Origin: Cyanobium sp. E1_MAG_00006
GTDB taxonomy: Bacteria > Cyanobacteriota > Cyanobacteriia > PCC-6307 > Cyanobiaceae
Length of the DNA stretch: 64,000 nt
Assembly: GCA_027488975.1 (NCBI GenBank)
Contig: JAIYAQ010000006.1
Location: 1 to 64,000 of the forward strand
Direction: 5' to 3'
Below are positions 1 through 7,295 of the stretch, in pieces (positions within the stretch are counted from its first letter, which is position 1; each line of letters begins with the position of its first letter). The position numbers were made by a program, and so were the translations under genes. The notes under the pieces are model-generated. The model saw only the letters and a program-made list of their open reading frames with translations, was not told the origin of the DNA and ran no database searches.

Positions 1-125
1 GGGCCGAAGCGGGTGCCGGGGCGGAAGGAGGTGGTGCCGTCGTAGGGCACGCCGAACAGGCCCACGCGGCAGCCTGCCGGGTCGCGCTGGCTGCCCATGT
101 AGATGGCGCCGTCGGTGTCAAACAT
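1..125 (-). CDS. speB: Agmatinase / ureohydrolase family, N-terminus only (runs off the left edge)
   Basis: Reading leftward from an ATG at 125-123 gives 41 codons open to the window edge. The peptide contains [14 protein letters not shown] and [18 protein letters not shown], the N-terminal signature of agmatinase-type ureohydrolases, including the conserved [11 protein letters not shown] stretch. The family hydrolyses agmatine to putrescine and urea in the cytosol using two manganese ions; the metal-binding residues lie beyond the window. The start overlaps the end of speE by 8 bases, so the two are almost certainly translationally coupled. That linkage of putrescine and spermidine synthesis supports the call. 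The start is set by the overlap and the absence of a better upstream ATG. Confidence 0.85.
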   Translation of the reverse strand, partial: MFDTDGAIYMGSQRDPAGCRVGLFGVPYDGTTSFRPGTRFG

Positions 126-1008
126 CAGCCAGCTCCCGTTCGATGGCGGCGGGGATGGCGTCGAAGGCGCCGCGCTGCCAGCGGGGACTCCAGATCTCGG
201 AGCCACGGACGACGGCCGCGGCGCGCTCGGGATCCGGCTGCAGATAGCGACGGCCGTTCGTGGCGGCGAACGTCCAGCTCCACCAGCCGCTGGGGTACAT
301 GGGCACCCAGCCGTACATCGGATCGGCGTGGCCGAAGACCTCACGGATCAGCTTCACCGTGTCGATGTGCACCTGGCGGAAGGCTTCGGGGGATTCGCTC
401 TGGGTGGCGAACACACCGCCCGGCCGCAGGATGCGGCGGCAGTGCTCGAAGAAGGCGCGGTTGAACAGGCCCTCGGCTGGGCCGGCGGGGTCGGAGCCGT
501 CGACGATCACCACGTCGTAGCTGGCGTCAGGGGCGTTGGCGGCCCAGGCGATGCCGTCGCCCACGGTGAGGTGGAAGCGGGGATCGCTCCAGCAGCCACC
601 GCCGATGCTCGGCAGGTGCTCCTGGCTCCACTGCACCACCAGGCCGTCGATCTCCACCATGTCGAGGTGCTGCACACCGGCGTGGCGCAGGCACTCGCGG
701 GCGGTGCCGCCATCGCCGCCGCCGATCACCAGCACCCGCTCGATGCTGGCGGCGCCGCAGAGGGCCGGGTGCACGATCGCCTCGTGGTAGTGCCGCTCCT
801 GGCGTTCGGCCGTCATCCAGCAGCCATCGAGCAGCAGGCCCTTGCCGTAGCGCTCGCTCTCGATGATGGTGACGCGCTGGAACGGCGATTGCTCTTCGGC
901 GATCACGCGCCCGGCCAGGCCGTAGCGCACGCCATCGAAGATCTCGTCCACCCAGCCGGGGCTGGTGAGGGGCAAGCCGGGGCTGGGTTGGCTGCTGGGG
1001 TCGGCCAT
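118..1008 (-). CDS. speE: Spermidine synthase (polyamine aminopropyltransferase)
   Basis: A 296-residue protein, the usual length for SpeE. It transfers an aminopropyl group from decarboxylated S-adenosylmethionine to putrescine in the cytosol. Visible motifs are the N-terminal beta domain, then [14 protein letters not shown] (the glycine-rich nucleotide loop), VEIDGLVV (acidic residue binding the cosubstrate), and [19 protein letters not shown] with the catalytic aspartate region. The ATG at 1008 is preferred over an open extension to 1356 because the family fold begins right after it and the extension is proline/arginine-rich frame noise. It lies upstream of speB and overlaps it by 8 bases. 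Confidence 0.95.
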   Translation of the reverse strand: MADPSSQPSPGLPLTSPGWVDEIFDGVRYGLAGRVIAEEQSPFQRVTIIESERYGKGLLLDGCWMTAERQERHYHEAIVHPALCGAASIERVLVIGGGDGGTARECLRHAGVQHLDMVEIDGLVVQWSQEHLPSIGGGCWSDPRFHLTVGDGIAWAANAPDASYDVVIVDGSDPAGPAEGLFNRAFFEHCRRILRPGGVFATQSESPEAFRQVHIDTVKLIREVFGHADPMYGWVPMYPSGWWSWTFAATNGRRYLQPDPERAAAVVRGSEIWSPRWQRGAFDAIPAAIERELADV

Positions 1009-1089
1009 CGTTGCGCGGGTTCCTGCATCCAGATTTGCGTATCGCCCATGTGCCGCCGGTGACAGGCGCGCGACCTGCAGACTTCCTGC

Positions 1090-1554
1090 ATGGCCGGCGC
1101 CTTGCCCATCGCGGATCTGCAGGTGCCCCTGGCGGGCGGGGCGCCTCTGCGCATCCCGGCTGCGGAGCTGCGCTGGCGTTTTTCGCGTTCCTCGGGTCCC
1201 GGTGGCCAGAACGTGAACACCACCGACTCGCGCGTGGAACTGGTGTTCGATCTGGCCGGCAATGACGCCTTGGGCCCTGAACAGCGGGCCCGGGCCCTGC
1301 GGCGGCTTGAGGGGCGGTTGGTGGAGGGTTGCGTGGTGATCGCCGCGAGTGAGCACCGTTCCCAGTGGCAGAACCGCGTAGCAGCCCAGCGGCGTCTGGT
1401 GGAGCTGCTGGAGGAGGCCCTGAAGCCGCCGCCACCGCCGCGGCGGGCCACCCGGCCCACACGCGGCTCGGTGGAGCGGCGCCTGGCGGCCAAGAAGCAG
1501 CGCAGCGCCATCAAGGCCAACCGGCGCGGGCGAGGCGAGCCCGCTGAGGGCTGA
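1090..1554 (+). CDS. arfB: Ribosome-rescue peptidyl-tRNA hydrolase ArfB (YaeJ/ICT1 type)
   Basis: A 154-residue protein with the release-factor catalytic motif [10 protein letters not shown] near residues 33-42; the GGQ loop hydrolyses peptidyl-tRNA. The C-terminal third (from about residue 105) is a lysine/arginine-rich tail, [16 protein letters not shown], as in ArfB, where it enters the empty mRNA channel of stalled ribosomes. It lacks the codon-recognition domains of RF1/RF2, which separates it from prfA/prfB. It is divergent from speE, with about 80 bases between the two starts that must hold both promoters. Confidence 0.9.
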   Translation: MAGALPIADLQVPLAGGAPLRIPAAELRWRFSRSSGPGGQNVNTTDSRVELVFDLAGNDALGPEQRARALRRLEGRLVEGCVVIAASEHRSQWQNRVAAQRRLVELLEEALKPPPPPRRATRPTRGSVERRLAAKKQRSAIKANRRGRGEPAEG

Positions 1555-1599
1555 GGCGGTGGGGATGTTGGCGGGCGCTGCCGGCAGGGTTCGGGAGGA

Positions 1600-1827
1600 T
1601 CAGGGTTTGCTGGGCTCGCTGGCCTTGTCCAGCAGCGCCCGGCCGCGTGCTTCTTGGCCGGTGCCGCGGGCCGCGCGCAGGCGGAACCGGGTTTCGGCAT
1701 CGTGCTCGGCCAGCATCTGCGTAGTCATCTCATCGATCAGGCGGTTCAGGGTGGTGCCGCGGCTGCGGGCAAGGGCCTTGAGCCGCTGGTGCTTGTCATC
1801 AGGCAGGCGGACGGTGAGTGCGCTCAT
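1600..1827 (-). CDS. Ribbon-helix-helix antitoxin-like protein
   Basis: A 75-residue protein. The N-terminus, SALTVRLPDDKHQRLKALA, is a ribbon-helix-helix DNA-binding fold: a short beta strand with alternating side chains, then two helices. The C-terminal half is charged and would be the toxin-binding tail. It overlaps the upstream PIN-domain gene by 4 bases (ATGA type), so it is read second in a two-gene operon. In most RHH/PIN pairs the antitoxin gene comes first, so this order is reversed. The role as antitoxin is inferred from the fold and the overlap. Confidence 0.75.
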   Translation of the reverse strand: MSALTVRLPDDKHQRLKALARSRGTTLNRLIDEMTTQMLAEHDAETRFRLRAARGTGQEARGRALLDKASEPSKP

Positions 1828-2243
1828 GGCAACAGGGCGAGGAACTGGTCTGGGCTGAGGCTGGCGAGATCAGGGAAGAGCAGATCCGGGCGGGAAAGAT
1901 CTCGGATGTTGCGCGTGACGATGGCAGCAGCGCCACCAGCAATCGCAAGCTCCACCAGATGGTTGTCGCCTTCGTCTGGGAGGTTGGGGCGCCAGCCATA
2001 GAAGATGCGCACCCACTGGCAGTGGGCTAGAACGATGTCCAGTAATTCGTTCCGTTCTTCGGCACTCAGGCGGCTTCGCTGAAACAGCTGCTGGCGACCG
2101 AGAACATCCTCAAGCTCGGCTAGCAGGGTGGTTCCCATCAGGGGAACCGCGCGGCCATCGATGCAGGCCCGTAGCACTCCACCGCAAGACACGGAGCCGA
2201 GGCAGGCACCCACGAACACATTGGTGTCCACCACAATGCGCAT
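1824..2243 (-). CDS. PIN-domain toxin (putative ribonuclease, COG1569-like)
   Basis: A 139-residue PIN domain. The acidic active-site residues are visible: VVDTNVFVG near the N-terminus (first Asp), the Glu in LLAELEDVL, and DEGDNHLVELA in the centre. TRNIRDL near residue 112 is also typical of this subgroup. PIN toxins cleave RNA with Mg2+ or Mn2+, often tRNA or rRNA. It is the first gene of a pair with the downstream RHH protein and overlaps it by 4 bases. The acidic set looks intact, so the toxin is probably active. The target cannot be told from the sequence. Confidence 0.8.
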   Translation of the reverse strand: MRIVVDTNVFVGACLGSVSCGGVLRACIDGRAVPLMGTTLLAELEDVLGRQQLFQRSRLSAEERNELLDIVLAHCQWVRIFYGWRPNLPDEGDNHLVELAIAGGAAAIVTRNIRDLSRPDLLFPDLASLSPDQFLALLP

Positions 2244-2280
2244 GGATCAACGGTAGCAATTTTGCAACCGTTCAGCCGGG

Positions 2281-3126
2281 TTAGTTGGCGGCCTCGGCTC
2301 GGATCGCCGCCTTGGCCTGCCGCCAGAGGTCTTCCAGCTCGCCGATGCTGCGGCCCTGCAGATCACCGCCGAGGGCGGCTTCCACCCGGGAGAAGCGATC
2401 GAGGAAGCGGCGGTTGGTGCCGTCCAGGCCGGCTTCCGGATCGATGCCGCACCAGCGGGCCACGTTCACCAGGGTGAACAGCACATCGCCCAGTTCCTCC
2501 TGGGCATGCACCTTGTCGCCGCTGGCTAAGGCCTCCTTGAGTTCATCGAGCTCTTCGTGAACCTTGTCCCACACACCCGTGATGTCGTCCCACTCGAAAC
2601 CGGCGGCGGCGGCCTTCTTCGAGATCGTCATCGCGCCGGCCAGGGCGGGCTGGCCGCGCACCTTGCCGGCCAGGCGGTCGCTGAGGGGGCTTGCTGATGG
2701 TGCGCCGTCCTGCCCCGCCGCCTTTTCCGCCGCCTTGATCGCTTCCCAGCTGGCCTTCACGGCAGCGCTGTCGGCCGCCTCGGCACCGGCGAAGACGTGC
2801 GGGTGGCGGCGCACGAGCTTCTCGCTGATCCCGGCAGCGATCTGGGTCAGATCAAAGCGACCGTCCTCCTCGGCGATCCGGGCGTGGAGCACCACCTGCA
2901 GCAGCAGGTCGCCCAGCTCCTCGGCCAGGTGAACGTCGTCCCCGTGGCGGATGGCATCAGCCACCTCGTGGGCTTCCTCGAGCACATAGGGCACCAGGGA
3001 TTGGTGCGTCTGCTCCAGGTCCCAGGGGCAGCCGCCCTGGGGGTTGCGCAGCTGGGCCACCACTGCGATCAGCTCAGAGAGGGCGTCGAGGGCCTCAGCT
3101 GAGGTGGTGGGGGCTGGCGTGGCCAT
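2281..3126 (-). CDS. mazG: Nucleoside triphosphate pyrophosphohydrolase MazG
   Basis: A 281-residue protein with two MazG repeats. The first (about residues 25-115) includes GGCPWDLEQTHQSL and EELGDLLLQVVLHA; the second (about 175-260) includes AQEELGDVLFTLVNVARW. The EExxE/ExxD helices bind Mg2+. The enzyme hydrolyses (d)NTPs to monophosphates and pyrophosphate and is thought to remove aberrant nucleotides and lower ppGpp pools. The length matches full two-domain MazG, not the single-domain phage form. It lies 19 bases downstream of nothing obvious and reads away from the methyltransferase gene at 3145-3876, which is transcribed first on the same strand. Confidence 0.92.
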   Translation of the reverse strand: MATPAPTTSAEALDALSELIAVVAQLRNPQGGCPWDLEQTHQSLVPYVLEEAHEVADAIRHGDDVHLAEELGDLLLQVVLHARIAEEDGRFDLTQIAAGISEKLVRRHPHVFAGAEAADSAAVKASWEAIKAAEKAAGQDGAPSASPLSDRLAGKVRGQPALAGAMTISKKAAAAGFEWDDITGVWDKVHEELDELKEALASGDKVHAQEELGDVLFTLVNVARWCGIDPEAGLDGTNRRFLDRFSRVEAALGGDLQGRSIGELEDLWRQAKAAIRAEAAN

Positions 3127-3144
3127 GGCTCGGTGGGGCGAGGG

Positions 3145-3876
3145 TCAGGAATGGATCGGACCCGTGCCGCCACCCTGGTGCTGCTGCGCGGGGCGCCGGC
3201 TACACCAGAGTCGGTTGCAGAGGGCCTGCAGCAGCAGGCTGGGGGGCTCCAGCCCAGCGGCGTTCAGCCGGCTCTCCAGTAGTCCTTGATCCAAGGAAAA
3301 CACCGTGCTGCCGCGGGAGGCCATCACCCCGTCGATCATGGCCGGGTCCATCCCCGCGGCCAGGAAGCGGGCGCGGGCGATCGCCAGCCAGGGCTCCATG
3401 GTTTGCGGATCAGGTTCGCTGTAGCTGCTCAGAACCAGCAGTCCGCCGTGGGCCAGCTGCGCGGCCATCCGATCGAGAAGCTGTTGCTGCTGGGGTGGTG
3501 GCAGCACGTGCAGCACGTTGTGGCTGATCACCGCATCGAAGGGACCCTGAGCCAGAGCGGTGGTGTCCTCCAGCTGGGGAGGGCCCCAGCAGACACGGTC
3601 TGCGGCGCCGATGTCGGCAATCAGCGCTTCGCAGAAGCCACGCATCTGTGCACTGGGCTCCACCAGGGTGAACTGCGCATCTGGCAGGGCCGCCAGCAGC
3701 GCCGGCAGTTCCGTGCCGCTGCCCGGGCCCACCACCAGGGCCGCGTGCGCTTGCGGAGCATGGGCGGCCAGCGCCGCGGCCCCGATCTCAAGGATCGCGT
3801 CGTAGGCCGGGATCAGGTGGCGGATGTTGCTGTTGTACGTACGGCCGTAGTCGCCCTCGAAATCGAGCAGGATCAT
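3145..3876 (-). CDS. SAM-dependent class I methyltransferase
   Basis: A 243-residue protein. ALVVGPGSGTELPALLA is motif I of class I methyltransferases, QFTLVEPSAQM carries the acidic residue that binds the SAM ribose, and FDAVISHNVLHVLPPPQQ is the post-I/motif IV region. The substrate is unknown. The open frame extends to 4476, but the upstream part overlaps the DUF2227 gene in another frame and is low-complexity, so the ATG at 3876 was chosen. It is 20 bases downstream of the DUF2227 gene, so the two probably share a transcript. Confidence 0.8.
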   Translation of the reverse strand: MILLDFEGDYGRTYNSNIRHLIPAYDAILEIGAAALAAHAPQAHAALVVGPGSGTELPALLAALPDAQFTLVEPSAQMRGFCEALIADIGAADRVCWGPPQLEDTTALAQGPFDAVISHNVLHVLPPPQQQQLLDRMAAQLAHGGLLVLSSYSEPDPQTMEPWLAIARARFLAAGMDPAMIDGVMASRGSTVFSLDQGLLESRLNAAGLEPPSLLLQALCNRLWCSRRPAQQHQGGGTGPIHS

Positions 3877-3896
3877 CCCTGGCGTGCCTGCAGCAT

Positions 3897-4406
3897 TCAG
3901 CGAACTCTGCCGCGTCGTTGCCGCTTCTCCCGCCACGGCAGGCGGGGCATCGGGTCGCCGTCCTGGATCAGGTGCAGCCAGGCGCTCGCCTCCACGCCCG
4001 TCAGGGCCGCGATCAGCGGGGGTCGATGCTGAAGCCAGAGATGCCCGGCCAGGCCGGTCAGGGTGCTGGGCGCCGGAGCACCAAGCGGCTGGGCCAGCCA
4101 GCTGAGGCCCAGCAGCAGGGCACCGAGGTAGAGCAGTCGGACGGTGCTGCCCAGCAGCGGCGAATGCGAGAGCAGCGAGCGATGGCGGAGTAACCGCCGG
4201 TAGGGCCACCACAGGAGCCGCAGGGGGCCCCAGCGGCGGGTGGGGTTGGAGCGGGTGTCGAGGTCTGGCGACAGCCAGAGGCCGCCGAGCAGAAAGGCCA
4301 GGCCGCCGGCGCCGGCACCGGTGGGCCCCAGCCAGGGCCACCACAGCAGACCGAAGGGCAGGGCCAGCAGCCAGGTGGCGCGATCGTGGGCGCGGCCGGA
4401 GGCCAT
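3897..4406 (-). CDS. Putative metal-binding membrane protein (DUF2227-like)
   Basis: A 169-residue protein with SGRAHDRATW at the N-terminus, SPDLDTRSNPTRRWG near residue 46, HRSLLSHSPLLGS near 76, and HLIQDGDPMP near 145. This spaced His/Asp set resembles the cyanobacterial DUF2227 family (metal-dependent, related to YdjM-type proteins). Three or four hydrophobic stretches (LLALPFGLLWW, GLAFLLGGLW, LYLGALLLGLSWLA) suggest membrane anchoring. The reaction is unknown. The gene starts about 90 bases from tRNA-Val on the other strand. Confidence 0.7.
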   Translation of the reverse strand: MASGRAHDRATWLLALPFGLLWWPWLGPTGAGAGGLAFLLGGLWLSPDLDTRSNPTRRWGPLRLLWWPYRRLLRHRSLLSHSPLLGSTVRLLYLGALLLGLSWLAQPLGAPAPSTLTGLAGHLWLQHRPPLIAALTGVEASAWLHLIQDGDPMPRLPWREKRQRRGRVR

Positions 4407-4496
4407 CGGACGCAGGCGATGTGGTGGAGCGTTGCGCCTGAGTGTGGCTGCTGCCGGGCTGCTGCGGCACCGGCAACCCGGCAGAATGCCTTCAAC

Positions 4497-4568
<72 letters not shown>

Positions 4569-4638
4569 TCTCTAGAAGCCAAACCGAATCTGGGTTCTGA
4601 GCCAGTCAGAGTCTGGGTTCCGGCTGCGAGGTCTCATG

Positions 4639-4694
4639 GCGTGAGGTCCGCCAGGACCCTTGCGAATCCGTCGGCACCTGCCAGGACCTCACGC
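4639..4694. repeat. Inverted repeat with 11-base perfect arms next to tRNA-Val
   Basis: GCGTGAGGTCC (4639-4649) and its exact reverse complement GGACCTCACGC (4684-4694) enclose 34 bases. There is no T-tract, so it is not a standard intrinsic terminator. It lies 70 bases past the tRNA, inside the segment bounded by the tRNA and its partial copy. TCACGCAGATTTC starting at 4689 recurs at 5945-5957. It may be a recombinase arm site, an operator or RNA structure; the sequence does not decide. Confidence 0.6.
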
Positions 4695-4871
4695 AGATTT
4701 CCGCGCAGGGCTCATGGCGCTGGATCGCCCGCAGTGGTTGGCCGACCTGAGCAGGGGCTTCGTCTCTCCCTGCAGTTATCTATTGGTAATGGTAGTACTT
4801 CCAAAATCAGCCTAATCTGCAAAAGGAGTTGCAACTGTTTAGGCAGGTGCCCGCATCCTGGCTGCCACCCA

Positions 4872-5588
4872 ATGAAGACTGACCCTATGGGGGAATCCCG
4901 CGCTGGCCAAATGCCGCTCTCTGCCCGGATCGGCATGGGATCTCGACTGCATCGACCGATCCGTGAAGCCTTGCCCTTTCTGTTGGTACTGGTCTTCACC
5001 CTGGCAGCCATGGGTGGGATCAACCTGGCCCTGCATGAACGTGCTCCCACCCCCCTGCAGCAGTTCAACCAAAGCTTGGTTTGGTTGATTTATCTGGCCG
5101 CATGGATTCTTCTGCTTTTTTGCACGGCAGCAGCAGTCGCGCAGCGTGAAATCGCCATGCGGCGAGAATGCAACGCATTAGCGATGATGCTCTCTCTGAA
5201 CTTCGCTGCAGACCTGATCAATGTGAATGCTCGGTTTCTCGAAAGCCGCATAGCTGGCACAATTTTGTTTATGCAGGTCGTACTCCTGTTGGCCGCCATG
5301 CTGGCACTCTTTACATTTTTGTATTGGGTCCTTGATCCCCCCAAGCCCACGATGGAGCGGCAGGCATTTTGGTGGGTACCGCCGACAGGAAGTACGGTTC
5401 TCGATCCGCCTTGGCGGCCAGCATTTATCGACTATTTCTATCTATCCACGGTGGTGACGTTCTCATTCTTTCCCAATGTTGAACCCATAAAGCAACGATC
5501 CAAAATATTGGTCATGATCCACTTTTTGGTTGCTTTTGATGTGGATCTGATTTTGTTGGCTCGTGCCGTGGGTCTGCTACCTGGCTAG
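4872..5588 (+). CDS. Membrane protein of unknown family, about four TM segments, lower GC
   Basis: A 238-residue protein not assigned to a family. Hydrophobic segments are ALPFLLVLVFTLAAMGGINLAL (about residues 35-56), LVWLIYLAAWILLLFCTAAAVA (68-89), a pair around TILFMQVVLLLAAMLALFTFLYWVL (130-154), and ILVMIHFLVAFDVDLILLA near the C-terminus. DYFYLSTVVTFSFFPNVEP, just before the last TM, resembles the pore-loop position of two-TM ion channels but lacks the GYG filter. No Shine-Dalgarno is visible before the ATG at 4872; in-frame ATGs a little downstream are alternatives. The codons are visibly more AT-rich than in neighbouring genes. The gene is the only substantial one between tRNA-Val and its partial copy, so it is probably acquired. 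Confidence 0.6.
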   Translation: MKTDPMGESRAGQMPLSARIGMGSRLHRPIREALPFLLVLVFTLAAMGGINLALHERAPTPLQQFNQSLVWLIYLAAWILLLFCTAAAVAQREIAMRRECNALAMMLSLNFAADLINVNARFLESRIAGTILFMQVVLLLAAMLALFTFLYWVLDPPKPTMERQAFWWVPPTGSTVLDPPWRPAFIDYFYLSTVVTFSFFPNVEPIKQRSKILVMIHFLVAFDVDLILLARAVGLLPG

Positions 5589-6021
5589 GCACCACAGCTG
5601 AGCCGCCCGCGCTGCTCGCTCTGCCGCCTCCAGTGCTCCCTCGCATTAACCCGGCCAGCGAGGAGAAGCTTCGGTGCCGGCCCACAGCACTCGGCCATGG
5701 TCGCTGGGGCCCCGCCCCCCCTTCATCCCCTGCCGCCAAGGCTGCATGGCTTGTCCAACTGCTTTTTTGGTCAAAGACCCCTCGCGAGGAATTGGCTGGA
5801 CCAGCCTGATGATCAACCGCAAGCCCACGTACGCCAGCTCGGGCAGCTGGCTGCGTCCTCAGCGAGGTTCGGCCGATGAGCAGTTTGTGATCGACCGCTG
5901 CACCACTCTTCAGCTCTACACAGCGCGAAAGGAGTGGTGGCACTTCACGCAGATTTCACTCGCTGAACGCCCGTCTCCTCAAGACCCGCCGCACTGGAGC
6001 TTGTCTTGGCTGTGCCTTTCC
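5589..6021. other. Non-coding stretch inside the tRNA-bounded segment
   Basis: No convincing gene. Open frames on both strands have compositions unlike real proteins (Pro/Ser/Trp/Arg-rich) and no recognisable motif. It contains the second copy of TCACGCAGATTTC (5945-5957; first copy 4689-4701) and ATTAACCCGGCCAG near 5646, which resembles ATTAAACCCGGCCAG near 6493. These small repeats fit a stretch built by deletions and duplications. Confidence 0.5.
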
Positions 6022-6067
6022 GCCTTGGAAGCAGGATGTCGCTGGTTCGAAACCGGCACCGGACATC
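6022..6067 (+). repeat. Partial tRNA-Val copy (att-like direct repeat)
   Basis: These 46 bases match tRNA-Val positions 4525-4570 with three mismatches: two in the anticodon-loop region (6027-6028) and one at 6063. A 34-base run, 6029-6062, is identical to 4532-4565 and covers the 3' side of the anticodon stem, the variable loop and the T arm. The 5' half of the tRNA is absent, so it cannot be a working tRNA. This is the geometry left when an element integrates into the 3' end of a tRNA gene. No integrase remains between the copies. Confidence 0.85.
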
Positions 6068-6196
6068 GCGAAAGCCTGTCGCAGCCGAGCGTCAAGCCGG
6101 GTGCTGTGGCCGTCTCTGGGCGATCGTTACGAGAGTTGTGGGCAATCCCGCGACCGGCTGCGTCAGCGGCATGCTGGACGTCCATGTGGGTTCGCG

Positions 6197-6475
6197 ATGC
6201 AGGGATTGCCCCTCGCTGGTCGGCGTGGTCAGGTGGACTGCCGGCGCCATTACCGACTCATCGACGGCTGTTGTGAGCCCCATCGGCAGCTGGATGGTCT
6301 GTACAGCAGCCTTGATGAGGCCTTCAGTGAAGCGATCGCCTGGCTGCAGGCGGTGAACATCGACCCCCTGATGAGCCTGATCGGCGTGGAGGTCACCGCC
6401 GCCAACGGCGACTGGCGCACACTGCGCCTGCCGGAGTCGCTGTTGTGCCCGCTGTCGTGTCCCCTGCCAGCCTGA
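6197..6475 (+). CDS. Small hypothetical protein, cyanobacterial type
   Basis: A 92-residue ORF from the ATG at 6197. The body reads YRLIDGCCEPHRQLDGLYSS, then LDEAFSEAIAWL, then LIGVEVTAANGDWRTLRLPE. This looks like a compact one-domain protein: a short strand, a DEA helix, and a final beta hairpin. The amino-acid pattern is that of real coding sequence, unlike the flanking frames. I know of no assigned function. The frame is open upstream to 6101, but that part overlaps the att-like scar's flank and does not look coding, so the N-terminus is uncertain. Confidence 0.5.
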   Translation: MQGLPLAGRRGQVDCRRHYRLIDGCCEPHRQLDGLYSSLDEAFSEAIAWLQAVNIDPLMSLIGVEVTAANGDWRTLRLPESLLCPLSCPLPA

Positions 6476-6832
6476 GCCGTCTCGCCGGGTCATTAAACCC
6501 GGCCAGAGCATTCCAAGGACGCATGTGATCGCTGCCGGAGATCAGCCCATGGCTGGAACCGACAGAAGCAGCGCACCGCCCATGCCGGCCCTTATCAGGT
6601 TCTCAGCGAAGCTCACCACGTCCAAGGGTCGCTGAAGGATCTGCCGACACCATGACTGCCCTGAAGGGTGATGGCACCCTCCCGGCACTTTGCTCCAGTT
6701 GTTGCCAGTCGCCGAGTCCAGTGGCGTGGGATGTCTGGCTACTCCAATGATTCGGTGATCGGTTGTTGTTGACTTTGCTGCCTGTGGGTGTCGTCGACTG
6801 ACTTCATGCCCCCTGCAACTCTTCGGCAGGCT
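6476..6832. other. Intergenic stretch with one short hairpin
   Basis: No gene is seen here. GCCGGGT (6484-6490) and ACCCGGC (6497-6503) form a 7-bp hairpin with a six-base loop, eight bases past the stop of the small protein. There is no T-run after it, so a terminator role is possible but weak. The remainder shows no ORF with protein-like composition and no repeat I can recognise. Confidence 0.45.
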
Positions 6833-7018
6833 TTACGCCATCAGGCAGCACATCGGTCTTGCCAGCAGCTGATGGGCTGCTTCGTTGATGCTCTCGTTCG
6901 GCGTCAGCCAGCAGCTGATGATTTCACCCTTGTGATGGGCTTCCAGCTGGACGCGGCTGCCGTGGAGCACCAGAGAAAACCGCCAGTCGCGGATGCCGAA
7001 GGAACAGTCGGGGGCCAT
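6833..7018 (-). CDS. Small hypothetical protein (61 aa) with a strong ribosome-binding site
   Basis: A 61-residue ORF from the ATG at 7018. On the minus strand, GAGAGGAGATCTGCC directly precedes the ATG, a near-ideal Shine-Dalgarno with correct spacing; this decides the start against an open frame reaching 7210. The protein reads CSFGIRDWRFSLVLHGSRV then LEAHHKGEIISCWLTP, an alternating pattern suggesting a beta sheet, and ends in a short helix. There is no known family. It may share a transcript with the 56-residue ORF 61 bases upstream. Confidence 0.6.
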   Translation of the reverse strand: MAPDCSFGIRDWRFSLVLHGSRVQLEAHHKGEIISCWLTPNESINEAAHQLLARPMCCLMA

Positions 7019-7079
7019 GGCAGATCTCCTCTCGCTTGCATTCACGCTATGCACCTCGGCTTGGCGATCGAGAGGGAGT

Positions 7080-7250
7080 TCAGCTGAGAGTTGCCTGAGA
7101 CTGCCGGATCCGCTGCCAGGCCTCGCGCGGTTCATGGCCGTGCTGACAGAGCCGGATCCAGTCGCGCAGGTCAGCGAGCCAGTCCTCGCGTTCGTCCGGT
7201 TGCTGCACACCGACGCTGGTCAGTCTGGGCCGCTCGGGGGTGTTGGCCAT
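7080..7250 (-). CDS. Small hypothetical protein (56 aa)
   Basis: ATG at 7250-7248 to TGA at 7082-7080 encodes 56 residues: MANTPERPRLTSVGVQQPDE, then a Trp- and Arg-rich amphipathic part with EDWLADLRDWIRLC and EAWQRIRQSQ. The composition (acidic/Trp helix) is protein-like and continuous, and the gene fits exactly between its two same-strand neighbours. No Shine-Dalgarno is obvious. The function is unknown; the helical charged pattern could be a small adaptor. Confidence 0.5.
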   Translation of the reverse strand: MANTPERPRLTSVGVQQPDEREDWLADLRDWIRLCQHGHEPREAWQRIRQSQATLS

Positions 7251-7295
7251 GGGCTGGGAGGTGCCGTTGCCCTGAGCATTCCCAGCCCACGCTCC

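Noticed and set aside
103-1062. A long plus-strand frame (319 codons) opposite speE
   Set aside because: It is antisense to a clear spermidine synthase, is His/Ala/Gly-rich and shows no domain; it is a GC-rich shadow.
5520-5588. Potassium-channel selectivity filter in the low-GC membrane protein
   Set aside because: The pore-loop position has TVVTFSFFPN but no GYG-type filter, so an ion-channel call is not supported.
5674-6276. A 200-codon plus-strand frame between tRNA-Val and its partial copy
   Set aside because: It reads straight through the tRNA fragment, and its composition (Pro, Ser, Trp, Arg) does not resemble a protein.
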